Source: Henriciella sp045287255 (lineage in GTDB: Bacteria; Pseudomonadota; Alphaproteobacteria; Caulobacterales; Hyphomonadaceae). Taken from it: a DNA stretch of 64,000 nucleotides. Position 1 is the first letter of the stretch. Each line of letters opens with the position of its first letter. This document shows positions 1-8,677 of the stretch, piece by piece. The notes beneath the pieces were generated by a model that was given only the letters and a program-made list of their open reading frames with translations, was not told the origin of the DNA and did not search any database. The position numbers were made by a program, and so were the translations under genes. The stretch lies in NCBI RefSeq assembly GCF_045287255.1, contig NZ_CP137142.1, forward strand, positions 682,001-746,000, written 5' to 3'.

Positions 1-183
1 GTTGGTATCGCAGATCATCTGGAAATTGGTGATGGAGCGATCCTGACGGCTGATGCCGGTGTGATGAGCAATGTTCCAGCGGGTGAAACCTGGGGTGGTC
101 GGCCGGCGAAACCTTTCCGGCAATTCCTTCGCGAGGTTGCCTGGGTGCAAAAACAGGTGAAGCGCGTTAAGAAGCCGTCCTGA
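1..183 (+). CDS. lpxD: UDP-3-O-acylglucosamine N-acyltransferase, C-terminal end (partial)
   Basis: Only the last 60 codons are in the window; the frame is open from base 1 to a TGA at 181-183. The residues show the end of a left-handed beta-helix (VGIADHLEIGDGAIL, then GGRPAKP) followed by a basic helix (FRQFLREVAWVQKQ), as in LpxD C-termini. LpxD adds the second 3-hydroxyacyl chain to the glucosamine in lipid A synthesis in the cytoplasm. The stop overlaps the lpxA start by one base (TGATG), so the two are translationally coupled. In many proteobacteria fabZ lies between these genes; here it does not. Identity rests on the C-terminus only. Confidence 0.8.
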   Translation, partial: VGIADHLEIGDGAILTADAGVMSNVPAGETWGGRPAKPFRQFLREVAWVQKQVKRVKKPS

Positions 184-974
184 TGAGTGTAACGATCCAC
201 CCCACGGCCATTGTTGAAGATGGCGCAAGCCTTGGCACGAATGTTACTGTGGGGGCTTATGCCCATGTTGGGGCAAACGCGAGTATTGGTGATGGATGCC
301 ATATCCATCCCAAAGGTATGGTGGTTGGGCGCTCGACGCTTGGCGAAAATGTGCAGGTCCATCCCGGCGCTGTGATTGGCGGAGCACCGCAGGTTCTGGG
401 CTATCAGGATAGTGAAGAGTCACGTCTTGAGATTGGCGACCGCACGACCCTGCGTGAGCATGTGACTGTGCATAGCGGTTCTCCGGAGCATGGCGGTCTG
501 ACCAAGATTGGCAGTGATTGTTATTTCATGTCTCATACCCATGCGGCCCATGACTGCGTGATTGGAGACAAGAATGTCATCGCCAATAACACTCATATTG
601 GCGGGCATGTGACGACGGGTGAGCAAGTCTGGATGGGGGGCGCTTGCGCCATCCATCAATTCTGCCGGATCGGCGATCATGCCTTTGTTGGTGGCGGGTC
701 TATTCTGGTTGCGGATGTGATCCCGTTTGGCTCAGTTGTGGGTAATCATGCGCATCTGGCCGGACTAAACGTTGTTGGCCTGAAGCGGCGCGGATTTTCC
801 AGAGAGACGATTAAGGCCATTCGGGCGGGCTATCGCATGCTCTATGCTCGCGAGGGGACGTTTACCGAGCGGCTTGAGGACACGGCACGGACGTTTTCTG
901 ATGTGGCTGAAGTCATGCAGATCGTTGATTTCATTCGCAATAATAAGAACCGGGCCTTGTGCCTGCCACGCTAG
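183..974 (+). CDS. lpxA: Acyl-[ACP]-UDP-N-acetylglucosamine O-acyltransferase LpxA
   Basis: 263 residues, the usual length. It catalyses the first committed step of lipid A synthesis, transferring a 3-hydroxyacyl chain from ACP to the 3-OH of UDP-GlcNAc. Residues 1-190 are hexapeptide repeats of a left-handed beta-helix; the catalytic histidine is His123 in AAHDC. The family signatures AIHQFCRIG, GNHAHLAG and GLKRRGFSRETI follow, then an alpha-helical C-terminal domain. ATG 183 overlaps the lpxD stop. The next gene, lpxI, starts 11 bases after this stop behind a strong AGGAGG. Firm assignment. Confidence 0.97.
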   Translation: MSVTIHPTAIVEDGASLGTNVTVGAYAHVGANASIGDGCHIHPKGMVVGRSTLGENVQVHPGAVIGGAPQVLGYQDSEESRLEIGDRTTLREHVTVHSGSPEHGGLTKIGSDCYFMSHTHAAHDCVIGDKNVIANNTHIGGHVTTGEQVWMGGACAIHQFCRIGDHAFVGGGSILVADVIPFGSVVGNHAHLAGLNVVGLKRRGFSRETIKAIRAGYRMLYAREGTFTERLEDTARTFSDVAEVMQIVDFIRNNKNRALCLPR

Positions 975-985
975 GAGGTGGGGCG

Positions 986-1828
986 ATGACGTCACCTCTC
1001 GGATTGATTGCGGGCCTAGGTGAACTGCCCGTACAGATTGCTCAAGTGGCCACTGATCGCGAGCAGGGTGTCTATATCTTGCGCCTGAAAGGCTTTGAGG
1101 AGCCTGCGCTCGCAGAATACCCCGGAGAGGTGGTTGGCATTGCTGAAGTAGGCCGCATCCTGAAAGCGTTCAAAAAAGCTGGCTGCCAGCAAGTCTGCTT
1201 TGCCGGGATTGTAAAGCGCCCGGATTTCAAGGCCTTGAAGCCTGACCTTAAGGGGATGTCGCTATTGCCTAAAGTGCTCAGTGCGGCACGTAAGGGGGAT
1301 GATGCGTTGCTGCGTGTCTTGGTGGAAACGTTTGAAGGCGAGGGCTTTGAAGTGATCGGAGCGGACGAAGCTGCTGGAAATCTGAAGGCGGGTGGTGGCT
1401 TGCTTGCTGGTGAGCAACCCGATGAGGCAATGCTTGATGACCTTCGCAAGGGGGCGGCGATTGCCAGCGCAGTTGGACGGCTCGATATTGGTCAGGGCGC
1501 AATTGTTTGCGATGGTCTGGTTCTCTGCGTTGAGGCGCAGGAGGGAACCGATGCGATGCTCGCGCGCTGCGCAGAGCTTGATCCGAAACTCCTGGGCACG
1601 GCGCAGGCCCGGCGCGGCGTACTGGTTAAGCGACCAAAGCCGATACAGGAACGCCGGATTGATTTGCCGACAATTGGGATTGCCACACTTGAAGGTGCGG
1701 CACGCGCAGGGCTTGCCGGGATTGGGGTTGAGGCGAATGGCGCCTTGCTGATCGGCGGCGAAGCTCTGGTCCGACGCGCAGAGGAGCTTGGTCTCTTCCT
1801 CTATGGCTTTCCAGAGGATTGGGACTGA
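986..1828 (+). CDS. lpxI: UDP-2,3-diacylglucosamine pyrophosphatase LpxI (DUF1009)
   Basis: 280 residues from ATG 986, chosen over the GTG at 959 because AGGAGG at 974-979 is correctly spaced and because GTG 959 lies inside lpxA. LpxI hydrolyses UDP-2,3-diacylglucosamine to lipid X and is the alphaproteobacterial replacement for LpxH. Family marks seen: PLGLIAGLGELP at the N-terminus, VEAQEGTDAML near 182-192, GVLVKRPKP near 211-219, and DLPTIG with Asp226, equivalent to the catalytic Asp225 known from Caulobacter LpxI. The stop overlaps the lpxB start (TGATG). It lies between lpxA and lpxB as in Caulobacter. Confidence 0.96.
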   Translation: MTSPLGLIAGLGELPVQIAQVATDREQGVYILRLKGFEEPALAEYPGEVVGIAEVGRILKAFKKAGCQQVCFAGIVKRPDFKALKPDLKGMSLLPKVLSAARKGDDALLRVLVETFEGEGFEVIGADEAAGNLKAGGGLLAGEQPDEAMLDDLRKGAAIASAVGRLDIGQGAIVCDGLVLCVEAQEGTDAMLARCAELDPKLLGTAQARRGVLVKRPKPIQERRIDLPTIGIATLEGAARAGLAGIGVEANGALLIGGEALVRRAEELGLFLYGFPEDWD

Positions 1829-2976
1829 TGGCCAAGGTCTATATGGTGGCCGCTGAACCCAGTGGGGATGTGCTGGCCGCCGAAGTGATCGATGAGTTGC
1901 GGGCTTTGCAGCCTGATATAGAGATTGTCGGTATTGGCCGGGAAGCGATGGTAGCGCGAGGTCTTGTCTCACCGATCGATACGACGCCGCTTTCGATCGT
2001 CGGGATATTTGATGGCCTGAAAGTCTACGGCACGGTTCTGAAACTGGTTGAGGCCGCGACTGAGGCGATTATTGAGGCCGCGCCGGATGCGGTTGTGCTG
2101 GTCGATAGCTGGGGCTTCATGGTGCGTGTGGCAGAACGTGTGCGCGCACGTGCGCCGCAGATCAAACTGATCAAACTGGTCGGGCCACAGGTTTGGGCGA
2201 CGCGGGCTGGCCGGGCCAAGAAGCTCGCGGCAAAAGTCGATCACCTGATCTGTATCCATCATATGGAAACGCCGTTCTATGAACCGCATGGTTTGCCCGT
2301 AACGGTCATGGGCAATCCGGCTTTGCAGCGGGCTGAGAAAGGCGATGGTGCGCGCTATCGCAAGGCTGCCGGGATTGCAGACGATGCCGAGATCTTGCTG
2401 GTCCTGCCGGGTAGCCGCGGCAGTGAGCTAAGGCGGGTTTCACCAACTCTGGTGGAGGCGGCAGCGCAGATCAAAGCAGAGCGGCCTGAAATTGAAGTCG
2501 TTTTTGCTCCTGCGCCGTCTATTCGTGATGGGTTTCTCGATGCTAACCCTGAGATTGAAACGATTGGCAGGGTTGCGGCCGTCGATGCCAATCAAGCTGA
2601 TCTCATGTCCGCAGCAACGCTAGCGCTGGCCTGTTCCGGCACGGTGACGAGTGAGTTGGCGGTGCAAGGCACACCGTTTCTAGTTGGCTATAAGGCTGGG
2701 TGGCTAACCTGGGCTGTGGCGCGCTTCATTCTGTTCAAGCCCGACCATATAACACTGCTCAATATTGCCGCCGATGATACTGAAATTGCGCCTGAATTTG
2801 TCCAAACCAAGTTTACGCCAGCGAACTTAGCTGGAAAGGCTTTGGGCTTGTTGTTTGACCGCAGCGCCCTAAACGCTCAGGTTGACGCGCAAAACAAAGC
2901 CCTCTCCCACATGGCAGGAGAGGGCGATGAGAAAGCTCAGCTGATTGCCGCCAAAGCAATACTGGCAGCGCTCTAG
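1828..2976 (+). CDS. lpxB: Lipid-A-disaccharide synthase LpxB
   Basis: 382 residues from ATG 1828, which overlaps the lpxI stop; a TTG nine bases upstream is less likely. LpxB condenses UDP-diacylglucosamine with lipid X to the beta-1,6 disaccharide at the inner membrane. GT-B family motifs: AAEPSGDVLAAEV near the start, VLVDSWGFMVRVAERV near 90-105, PQVWATRAGRAKK, ICIHHMETPFY, LPGSRGSELRR, and the donor-site stretch CSGTVTSELAVQGTP. Residues near 358-367 are encoded across a perfect 9-bp inverted repeat (2899-2925), suggesting a short palindrome accommodated in frame. The stop TAG shares CTAG with the convergent gltA stop. Confidence 0.96.
   Translation: MAKVYMVAAEPSGDVLAAEVIDELRALQPDIEIVGIGREAMVARGLVSPIDTTPLSIVGIFDGLKVYGTVLKLVEAATEAIIEAAPDAVVLVDSWGFMVRVAERVRARAPQIKLIKLVGPQVWATRAGRAKKLAAKVDHLICIHHMETPFYEPHGLPVTVMGNPALQRAEKGDGARYRKAAGIADDAEILLVLPGSRGSELRRVSPTLVEAAAQIKAERPEIEVVFAPAPSIRDGFLDANPEIETIGRVAAVDANQADLMSAATLALACSGTVTSELAVQGTPFLVGYKAGWLTWAVARFILFKPDHITLLNIAADDTEIAPEFVQTKFTPANLAGKALGLLFDRSALNAQVDAQNKALSHMAGEGDEKAQLIAAKAILAAL
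2899..2925. repeat. Perfect 9-bp inverted repeat inside the lpxB 3' end
   Basis: Arms GCCCTCTCC (2899-2907) and GGAGAGGGC (2917-2925) flank a 9-base loop. It lies in the lpxB reading frame about 50 bases before the stop and contributes residues ALSHMAGEG. No T-run follows, so it is not a standard terminator. It may be a small dispersed palindrome; no second copy was noticed in the window. Confidence 0.6.
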
Positions 2977-4274
2977 CGCTGGCTGATCGGCACGAAGTCG
3001 CGCTTCGCAGCACCGGTATAGATCTGGCGTGGGCGGCCAATGCGCTGCGTTGGATCTTCGATCATTTCGTTGAGCTGTGAGACCCAGCCAACGGTCCGGG
3101 CAAGGGCGAAGAGGACCGTGAACATTTCGGTCGGGAAGCCCATCGCATCAAGGATGACACCAGAATAGAAGTCGACATTTGGATAGAGCTTCTTGGACTT
3201 GAAGTACTCATCCTCAAGCGCGATGCGCTCCAGCTCCTTGGCGACGCGCAGAACTGGTGTGTCGATGCCCAGTTCATCAAGCACTTCGTGCGCGGTTTTC
3301 TGCATCACGGTCGCGCGTGGGTCATAGTTCTTGTAAACGCGGTGGCCAAAGCCCATCAGGCGGAACGGATCATTCTTATCCTTCGCACGCTCGATAAATT
3401 CAGGAATGCGATCAACGCTGCCAATTTCGCGCAGCATGTTGAGGCAGGCTTCATTCGCGCCGCCATGGCTTGGTCCCCAAAGACAGGCAACACCGGCTGC
3501 AACAGCAGCATATGGGTGAGCGCCAGATGAGCCAGCCAGACGAACGGTCGAGGTCGAGGCGTTTTGCTCGTGGTCAGCATGCAGGATGAAAATCTTGTCC
3601 ATCGCGCGCGCCAGCGTTGGGCTGACCTTGTAAGGCTCAGCCGGAACAGAGAAACACATGCGCAGGAAGTTCTCTGCATAGCCAAGCTCGTTCAGTGGAT
3701 CGACGAAAGGCTGGCCCTGTGTGTACTTGTAAATGCGCGCAGCCAATGTCGGCATTTTCGCAATCAGACGGATATAGGCAAGGTTGCGCTCTTCCGGATC
3801 GGAGCTGTCCATGGCTCCGGGATAGAAGGCTGACATCGCGCCAACTGTACCGGTCAGCATCGCCATTGGGTGACTGTCACGGCGGAAGCCATCAAAGAAG
3901 CTGTCCATCTGTGTGTGCAGCATGGTGTGCTGGGTGACGCGGCCAGCAAACTCGCTGAATTCAGGCTGGGTTGGCAGCTCGCCATTCAGCAAGAGATAAG
4001 CGACTTCGAGAAAGCCAGACTGGTCGGCCAATTGGTCAATCGGGTAACCACGATGAAGCAGGATGCCTTCTTCGCCATTGATAAAAGTGATCTGGCTTTC
4101 GCATGACCCAGTAGATGTAAAGCCAGGGTCGAGGGTAAAGACGCCTGCATCTGCATAAACGCGTTTAACATCGACCACATCAGGTCCGTGTGTGCCGCTT
4201 AGAATTGGAAGTTCAACGGTTGTCCCTTTGACTTCAAGTTTCGCGGTTCCAGTTTGTTTCGTCTTGTTGATCAT
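2973..4274 (-). CDS. gltA: Citrate synthase
   Basis: 433 residues, the size of hexameric type I bacterial citrate synthases. It condenses oxaloacetate and acetyl-CoA to citrate, the entry step of the TCA cycle. Family motifs seen: FTLDPGFTSTGSCESQITFI in the N-terminal part, HADHEQNASTSTVR, FGHRVYKNYDPRA carrying a catalytic histidine, and NVDFYSGVILDAMG carrying the catalytic aspartate. The start at 4274 has a GAGGG a few bases upstream. It lies 46 bases after gltX on the same strand and may be co-transcribed with it. It converges on lpxB with a 4-base overlap of the stops. Confidence 0.97.
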   Translation of the reverse strand: MINKTKQTGTAKLEVKGTTVELPILSGTHGPDVVDVKRVYADAGVFTLDPGFTSTGSCESQITFINGEEGILLHRGYPIDQLADQSGFLEVAYLLLNGELPTQPEFSEFAGRVTQHTMLHTQMDSFFDGFRRDSHPMAMLTGTVGAMSAFYPGAMDSSDPEERNLAYIRLIAKMPTLAARIYKYTQGQPFVDPLNELGYAENFLRMCFSVPAEPYKVSPTLARAMDKIFILHADHEQNASTSTVRLAGSSGAHPYAAVAAGVACLWGPSHGGANEACLNMLREIGSVDRIPEFIERAKDKNDPFRLMGFGHRVYKNYDPRATVMQKTAHEVLDELGIDTPVLRVAKELERIALEDEYFKSKKLYPNVDFYSGVILDAMGFPTEMFTVLFALARTVGWVSQLNEMIEDPTQRIGRPRQIYTGAAKRDFVPISQR

Positions 4275-4320
4275 TTCAGCCCTCTTGCGTGTCTCAATAT
4301 CTCTTTGCGTGCCGACCCCT

Positions 4321-5781
4321 TTAGGCCAGCAAGTGTTTGTCTATCCGCGCCAGCACCTCCTCGCGGCCCAGCCATGTCATAACCGGCGCGAGGTCAGGGG
4401 CGGGCAATCCGCCGGTCAGTGCCGCCCGTAAGGGTGGACCGACCTGTCCCATAGATAGTGTGTGCGCCGCACAATACGACTCCAGCACATCTTGCAGCGC
4501 ATCAATAGTCCAACTTTCGGATTGGTCTAGTGTTATACGAAGATTTGAAAGGTGCGTGAGGCCATCTTCGCGCAGTGCTTTGCGTGCCTTCTTGTTCAAG
4601 TTATCGCTGTTACTGTCCCACAGGAAGCGACAAGCCTCTGCCAATTCAGGGAGTGTATTGCCACGCTCTTTCACGGTCCGCAGCGCAGCTTTGAGCCGGG
4701 TTTCCACCGTATCGGTCAGGTCTGTCAGCTTGGCGATTTCCGGCTTGAGCAGGTGCAGCAAATGTGTCTCGTCTGCGGCGCGAATGAAATGGGCATTCAC
4801 ATCATTCAGCTTGTCAAAGTCCAGCCGGGCAGGGGCTTTGTTGAGGCCACTGAGATCGAACACTGCGGCCGCTTCGTCCATCGTGAAAATTTCCTGATCA
4901 CCATGGCTCCAGCCAAGGCGCAGAAGGTAGGCATTCATCGCCTCTGGCAGGTAGCCCATATCGCGATATTCCAGTGTCGATTGCGCGCCGTGGCGCTTGG
5001 ACAATTTCGCGCCATCAGGGCCGTGGATCAGCGGTACATGAGCAAATTCGGGGATATTCCAGCCCATGGCTTGATAGATTGGCACTTGCCGGAACGCATT
5101 ACGGAAATGATCATCCCCGCGAACGATATGTGTGACGCCCATATCATGGTCATCGACGACGACGGCGAGCATGTAAGTTGGAGAGCCGTCAGCACGAAGC
5201 AGGATCAGGTCATCAATCTCGCTTGATTTGATCGAAACCTCGCCTTGCACATGATCGCGCACGGTGATCGTGTCTGCATCTGGAGCCCGCAGGCGGATCG
5301 TATAAGGCGCATCCGGGTTTGGTGGTGGCGCGCCATCGCGATACGGCGAGCGATAGGGCGCGAGCAGAGCGTCGGCTTCAGCGCGTAGGCTGGCGCGCGC
5401 TTCATCACTTAGGCCGTCTGCTTTGGCCTCTTTGCGCTTGGCCTCCCCGGCTTCGCGGCGTTTCTGTAGCTCTTCCATGGTCGTGTAGCAGCGAAAGGCA
5501 GAGCCAGCCTCAACCATCGCCAGGGCAACTTCGACATGGCGGGCTTCACGTGCGCTCTGGAAAATCGGGGCCTCATCAGAGATCAGGCCGAGCCATGCCA
5601 TTCCGTCCAGAATTGCCTGTGTGGCCTCTGGGGTGGAGCGGGCTTTGTCAGTGTCTTCGATGCGAAGCAGGAATTTGCCCTTGTGTCTTTTGGCGAAAAG
5701 CGCATTGAATAGAGCTGTCCGGGCGCCGCCAATGTGCAGCATGCCAGTGGGCGAGGGGGCAAAGCGGGTGACTATAGTCAT
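4321..5781 (-). CDS. gltX: Glutamate-tRNA ligase
   Basis: 486 residues from ATG 5781 (MTIVTRFAPSPTG); the open frame extends 36 codons further upstream but that part has no family similarity and would overlap comEC. Class I synthetase charging tRNA-Glu (and in organisms lacking GlnRS also tRNA-Gln). HIGH-type motif HIGG at 16-19, Rossmann fold, KMSKS-type KLSKR at 259-263, and an alpha-helical anticodon-binding C-terminus. It is divergent from comEC with only about 30 bases between start codons, so the promoters must overlap coding sequence. gltA follows on the same strand. Confidence 0.96.
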   Translation of the reverse strand: MTIVTRFAPSPTGMLHIGGARTALFNALFAKRHKGKFLLRIEDTDKARSTPEATQAILDGMAWLGLISDEAPIFQSAREARHVEVALAMVEAGSAFRCYTTMEELQKRREAGEAKRKEAKADGLSDEARASLRAEADALLAPYRSPYRDGAPPPNPDAPYTIRLRAPDADTITVRDHVQGEVSIKSSEIDDLILLRADGSPTYMLAVVVDDHDMGVTHIVRGDDHFRNAFRQVPIYQAMGWNIPEFAHVPLIHGPDGAKLSKRHGAQSTLEYRDMGYLPEAMNAYLLRLGWSHGDQEIFTMDEAAAVFDLSGLNKAPARLDFDKLNDVNAHFIRAADETHLLHLLKPEIAKLTDLTDTVETRLKAALRTVKERGNTLPELAEACRFLWDSNSDNLNKKARKALREDGLTHLSNLRITLDQSESWTIDALQDVLESYCAAHTLSMGQVGPPLRAALTGGLPAPDLAPVMTWLGREEVLARIDKHLLA

Positions 5782-5811
5782 GAGGTCTGAAAACCGTCTT
5801 GTAACTGGGCC

Positions 5812-7917
5812 GTGATCGGATTTGGCCCGGTTGAACACGCTGTATCCTCTGAACGCAAGGGGGCGCAGCGTCTCAGCGCTGTATTTCATGGTCTGGGGCG
5901 GCTCATAGACCTGGATGGTCGCAAGCCTCTGGTCTTCGCTCTATTCATGTGTGGCGGTGCAGCGACCTATTTCACCCTGGCATTTGAACCAGACCTGACA
6001 GTGGTGATTATACTATTCCTACTGGCGCTTGGGATATGGCGTGTTTGTGCCAGCCGTTCGGGCTTTGCCTTGATCGGGTTGATGCTGCTTGGGATCGTAA
6101 CAGGACTATTAGCGGGAAAACTAGCCACGGTTCGTGTTGCGCACCCAACACTGCAAACTGCGCTTGGTCCTGTGATGATTGAAGGATGGGTTGAGGAAGT
6201 TGAACCGGGCGATAAAGGGCCACGACTGCGCCTGCTTGTCCATGCGATTGATGGGTTGGATGCCAGCCAAGCCCCCCGCCATGTTCGAGTCACACACCGC
6301 TTAAGCCTTGAGGTGGAAGCCGGGCGCTTTGTGCGTTGCTGGGTGGTGTTGCGCCCGCCGCCTGCCCCCGTAATGCAGGGCGATTACACGTTTGACCGTC
6401 AGGCCTGGTATGAGGGGCTTGGGGCCGTGGGGTATGTGCAAGGGCGCTGCCGGGGCGGAACGCTGGGCTTACCAGAGCGCCAGCTTGACCGATTGAACTT
6501 GAGCATTGCCAAGATGCGTCGACAGCTTGCGCATTATGTCTATGACGCTGCTGGTGCCCGCGCTGGTGGATTTGCGGCGGCTGTCTCTTCCGGTGATCGC
6601 AGTTTCATGGCGGAAGCTGACAAGGAAGCTTTGCGAGGGTCTGGGCTGGCGCACCTTCTAGCGATATCCGGTCTGCACATGGGGATCATAGGCGGCCTGA
6701 TCTACGTGATGGTTTGGCGCGGTCTGGCGTTGATTGAGCCGTTGGCGTTGCGTATTGCTGTGCGCAAACCTGCTGCCATAGCGGCGCTAAGCATGAGTTT
6801 TGTCTATCTCATTTTGTCGGGAGCCAGCGTTTCGACACAACGTGCGTTCATCATGGCATTGGTCTTTTTCGGGGCGATTATATTTGACCGCGCCGCACTC
6901 TCACTCAGGTCATTGGCGATTGCGATGATCATTGTGGTCGTCCTTGCACCATGGAGTGTTTTGACGCCGGGGTTTCAGATGTCCTTTGCCGCGACCGGTG
7001 TTCTGGTCATGACCTATGAGGTCTGGCAGAGGCGACGTCGTGAGGAGGGGCGCGGCCTCAATGGTGGGGCGTGGTTCTGGACAAAGTCCATTGTGGTGAC
7101 ATCGCTGGTGACCAGTCTGGCGACCGTACCGTTTGCTTTATACCATTTTGATCGCATGGCCCCTCTGGGACTGATCGCCAATGTGTTTGCGATGCCCATC
7201 GTTTCTCTGATCAGTGCGCCTTTAGCTGGGCTTGCTCTAGTCGCGGCACCATTTGGGTTGGCCGATTGGCCGCTTCGTCTATTCGGTTGGTCGCTTGAGG
7301 CCATTTTGTGGATTGCAGAAGTGTTTTCTGATGCTGATGCTATTAGCGGGAGCGTTGGTAAACAGATGCCGGAAGCGGCCTTGGTCTTGCTGAGTCTTGC
7401 TTTGATCCTGGGGATTATTGCGCGAGGTTGGCGGGCGCGTGCGGCCCTAGGTGGTGGTTTAATCGGCCTTGGCTGCCTGGTATGGTGGTTCAGCCCAGGT
7501 GTGATCCTGCACTGGGCACCATCCGGAGAGGTTTTCTTGATTAGTGGGCAAGAGGGTCCGCAGCGGATTGCTTTTGCAGATGGCGCTGGGCTTGCCCCGC
7601 TCCGGTATAGTGAAGCTCGAGTAACCGAGGATTGCACCCAAAAAGTGTGTCGCATTAGCCATCTTGGGTACGAGATAGTTTTGATCGGGGAAGGGCAAAG
7701 AAGAGAATGTTCTCAAATCGCGGATGCAGATTTAGTCCTATGGGATAATCAGGCCGCACAGAGTGCCTGTCGCGTCCAGTCCGTCACATTCCAGAAAGTG
7801 CTTCAAACCAATGGCCTGTCACTCCGTGATAGTGAGACAGGCCTTATCGAACTTAAAAAACCAGATTGTCGGGCACGTCCATGGCGCACGTGCCCTGACC
7901 CTGACTATGCCTCGTAA
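5812..7917 (+). CDS. comEC: ComEC/Rec2-family competence membrane protein
   Basis: About 701 residues from GTG 5812; the start is uncertain because no ATG occurs before codon 46 (5947). ComEC forms the inner-membrane channel for single-stranded DNA during transformation. An N-terminal DUF4131-like region with transmembrane helices (about 40-110) precedes the competence domain, marked by GLAHLLAISGLHMGIIGG and by SGASVSTQRAFIMAL; many hydrophobic helices follow to about 570. The C-terminal part shows no clear metallo-beta-lactamase motif, as in many alphaproteobacterial members. It overlaps the convergent lexA by 13 bases. Whether the cell is competent cannot be judged from this gene alone. 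Confidence 0.9.
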   Translation: MIGFGPVEHAVSSERKGAQRLSAVFHGLGRLIDLDGRKPLVFALFMCGGAATYFTLAFEPDLTVVIILFLLALGIWRVCASRSGFALIGLMLLGIVTGLLAGKLATVRVAHPTLQTALGPVMIEGWVEEVEPGDKGPRLRLLVHAIDGLDASQAPRHVRVTHRLSLEVEAGRFVRCWVVLRPPPAPVMQGDYTFDRQAWYEGLGAVGYVQGRCRGGTLGLPERQLDRLNLSIAKMRRQLAHYVYDAAGARAGGFAAAVSSGDRSFMAEADKEALRGSGLAHLLAISGLHMGIIGGLIYVMVWRGLALIEPLALRIAVRKPAAIAALSMSFVYLILSGASVSTQRAFIMALVFFGAIIFDRAALSLRSLAIAMIIVVVLAPWSVLTPGFQMSFAATGVLVMTYEVWQRRRREEGRGLNGGAWFWTKSIVVTSLVTSLATVPFALYHFDRMAPLGLIANVFAMPIVSLISAPLAGLALVAAPFGLADWPLRLFGWSLEAILWIAEVFSDADAISGSVGKQMPEAALVLLSLALILGIIARGWRARAALGGGLIGLGCLVWWFSPGVILHWAPSGEVFLISGQEGPQRIAFADGAGLAPLRYSEARVTEDCTQKVCRISHLGYEIVLIGEGQRRECSQIADADLVLWDNQAAQSACRVQSVTFQKVLQTNGLSLRDSETGLIELKKPDCRARPWRTCPDPDYAS

Positions 7918-8585
7918 CGCCGGACCAAGGCAACAAGCTTGCCTTGGACGCGAACCTGATCCGGTCCAAAAATGCGCGTTTCATATGCCGGGTTTGCCGC
8001 TTCAAGCGCAATCGAGTTCCCTTTCTTACGAAGTCGCTTCAGGGTGGCCTCCTGTTCCTCAACCAGGGCAACGACAATATCACCGCTTTGCGCATCATCG
8101 GCATAGCGCAGGATGACAATATCGCCTTCGAGGATGCCAGCATCGATCATCGAATCGCCTTTGACCTCGAGCGCATAATGCTGTTCTGGGTCCCCGAGGT
8201 CACTCGGTGGAGAAACTCGGTCAACCTCGTGCTGGATCGCTTCAATTGGAACACCCGCGGCAATGCGTCCGAGCACGGGGATAGAACCCTTCGCCATTTC
8301 GGGTGTCGCTGTGCCTACAACACTTGGGCGGAAAGCCTGACGGCCACGTGGCGGCGCCGTTGGCGTAACGGAATCGGGCATTTTGAGCACTTCAAGAGCG
8401 CGTGCGCGATTGGGCAAGCGCCGGATAAACCCGCGTTCTTCCAAAGCGACAATGAGGCGGTGAATGCCGGACTTGGACGCAAGATTCAGCGCCTCCTTCA
8501 TTTCATCAAAACTGGGGGAGACGCCGTCTCTTTTGATCCGTTCATGGATGAAAAGAAGCAGTTCTTTCTGTTTTGAGGTCAACAC
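7905..8585 (-). CDS. lexA: LexA repressor
   Basis: 226 residues. LexA represses the SOS DNA-damage regulon and cleaves itself when stimulated by RecA filaments. The winged-helix DNA-binding domain covers about 1-70 (SFDEMKEALNLASKSGIHRL is the recognition region). The cleavage site is Ala110-Gly111 in GRIAAGVP; the catalytic dyad is Ser145 in KGDSMIDAG and Lys183 in ATLKR. A near-consensus alphaproteobacterial SOS box lies 25 bases upstream of the start, consistent with autoregulation. It lies downstream of the TfoX-like gene on the same strand and converges on comEC. Confidence 0.97.
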   Translation of the reverse strand: MLTSKQKELLLFIHERIKRDGVSPSFDEMKEALNLASKSGIHRLIVALEERGFIRRLPNRARALEVLKMPDSVTPTAPPRGRQAFRPSVVGTATPEMAKGSIPVLGRIAAGVPIEAIQHEVDRVSPPSDLGDPEQHYALEVKGDSMIDAGILEGDIVILRYADDAQSGDIVVALVEEQEATLKRLRKKGNSIALEAANPAYETRIFGPDQVRVQGKLVALVRRYEA

Positions 8586-8609
8586 GGGCGCAGCTCCAGT
8601 TTTATTTCT

Positions 8610-8624
8610 GTTCCTGCTTTGTTT
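8610..8624. promoter_or_regulatory. Candidate LexA (SOS) box upstream of lexA
   Basis: GTTC, seven bases, then GTTT: one mismatch from the alphaproteobacterial LexA operator GTTC-N7-GTTC. It ends 25-39 bases upstream of the lexA start, the place expected for an autoregulatory operator. A GTTCTGTTCT direct repeat sits just beyond it (8631-8640). Confidence 0.6.
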
Positions 8625-8677
8625 ATTCGTGTTCTGTTCTCATGTCAAACGCGCATCTAAAAAAGCGGTCTAGACCC

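Noticed and set aside
2973..2976. Special meaning for the shared CTAG stop overlaps (also at 54008-54011)
   Set aside because: Overlapping tail-to-tail stops are common in compact genomes; two cases do not show a pattern.
5812..8585. Evidence that the cell is naturally competent (comEC next to a TfoX-like gene)
   Set aside because: ComEC is widespread, the TfoX_N-only protein is not a known competence regulator, and no other competence genes are in view.
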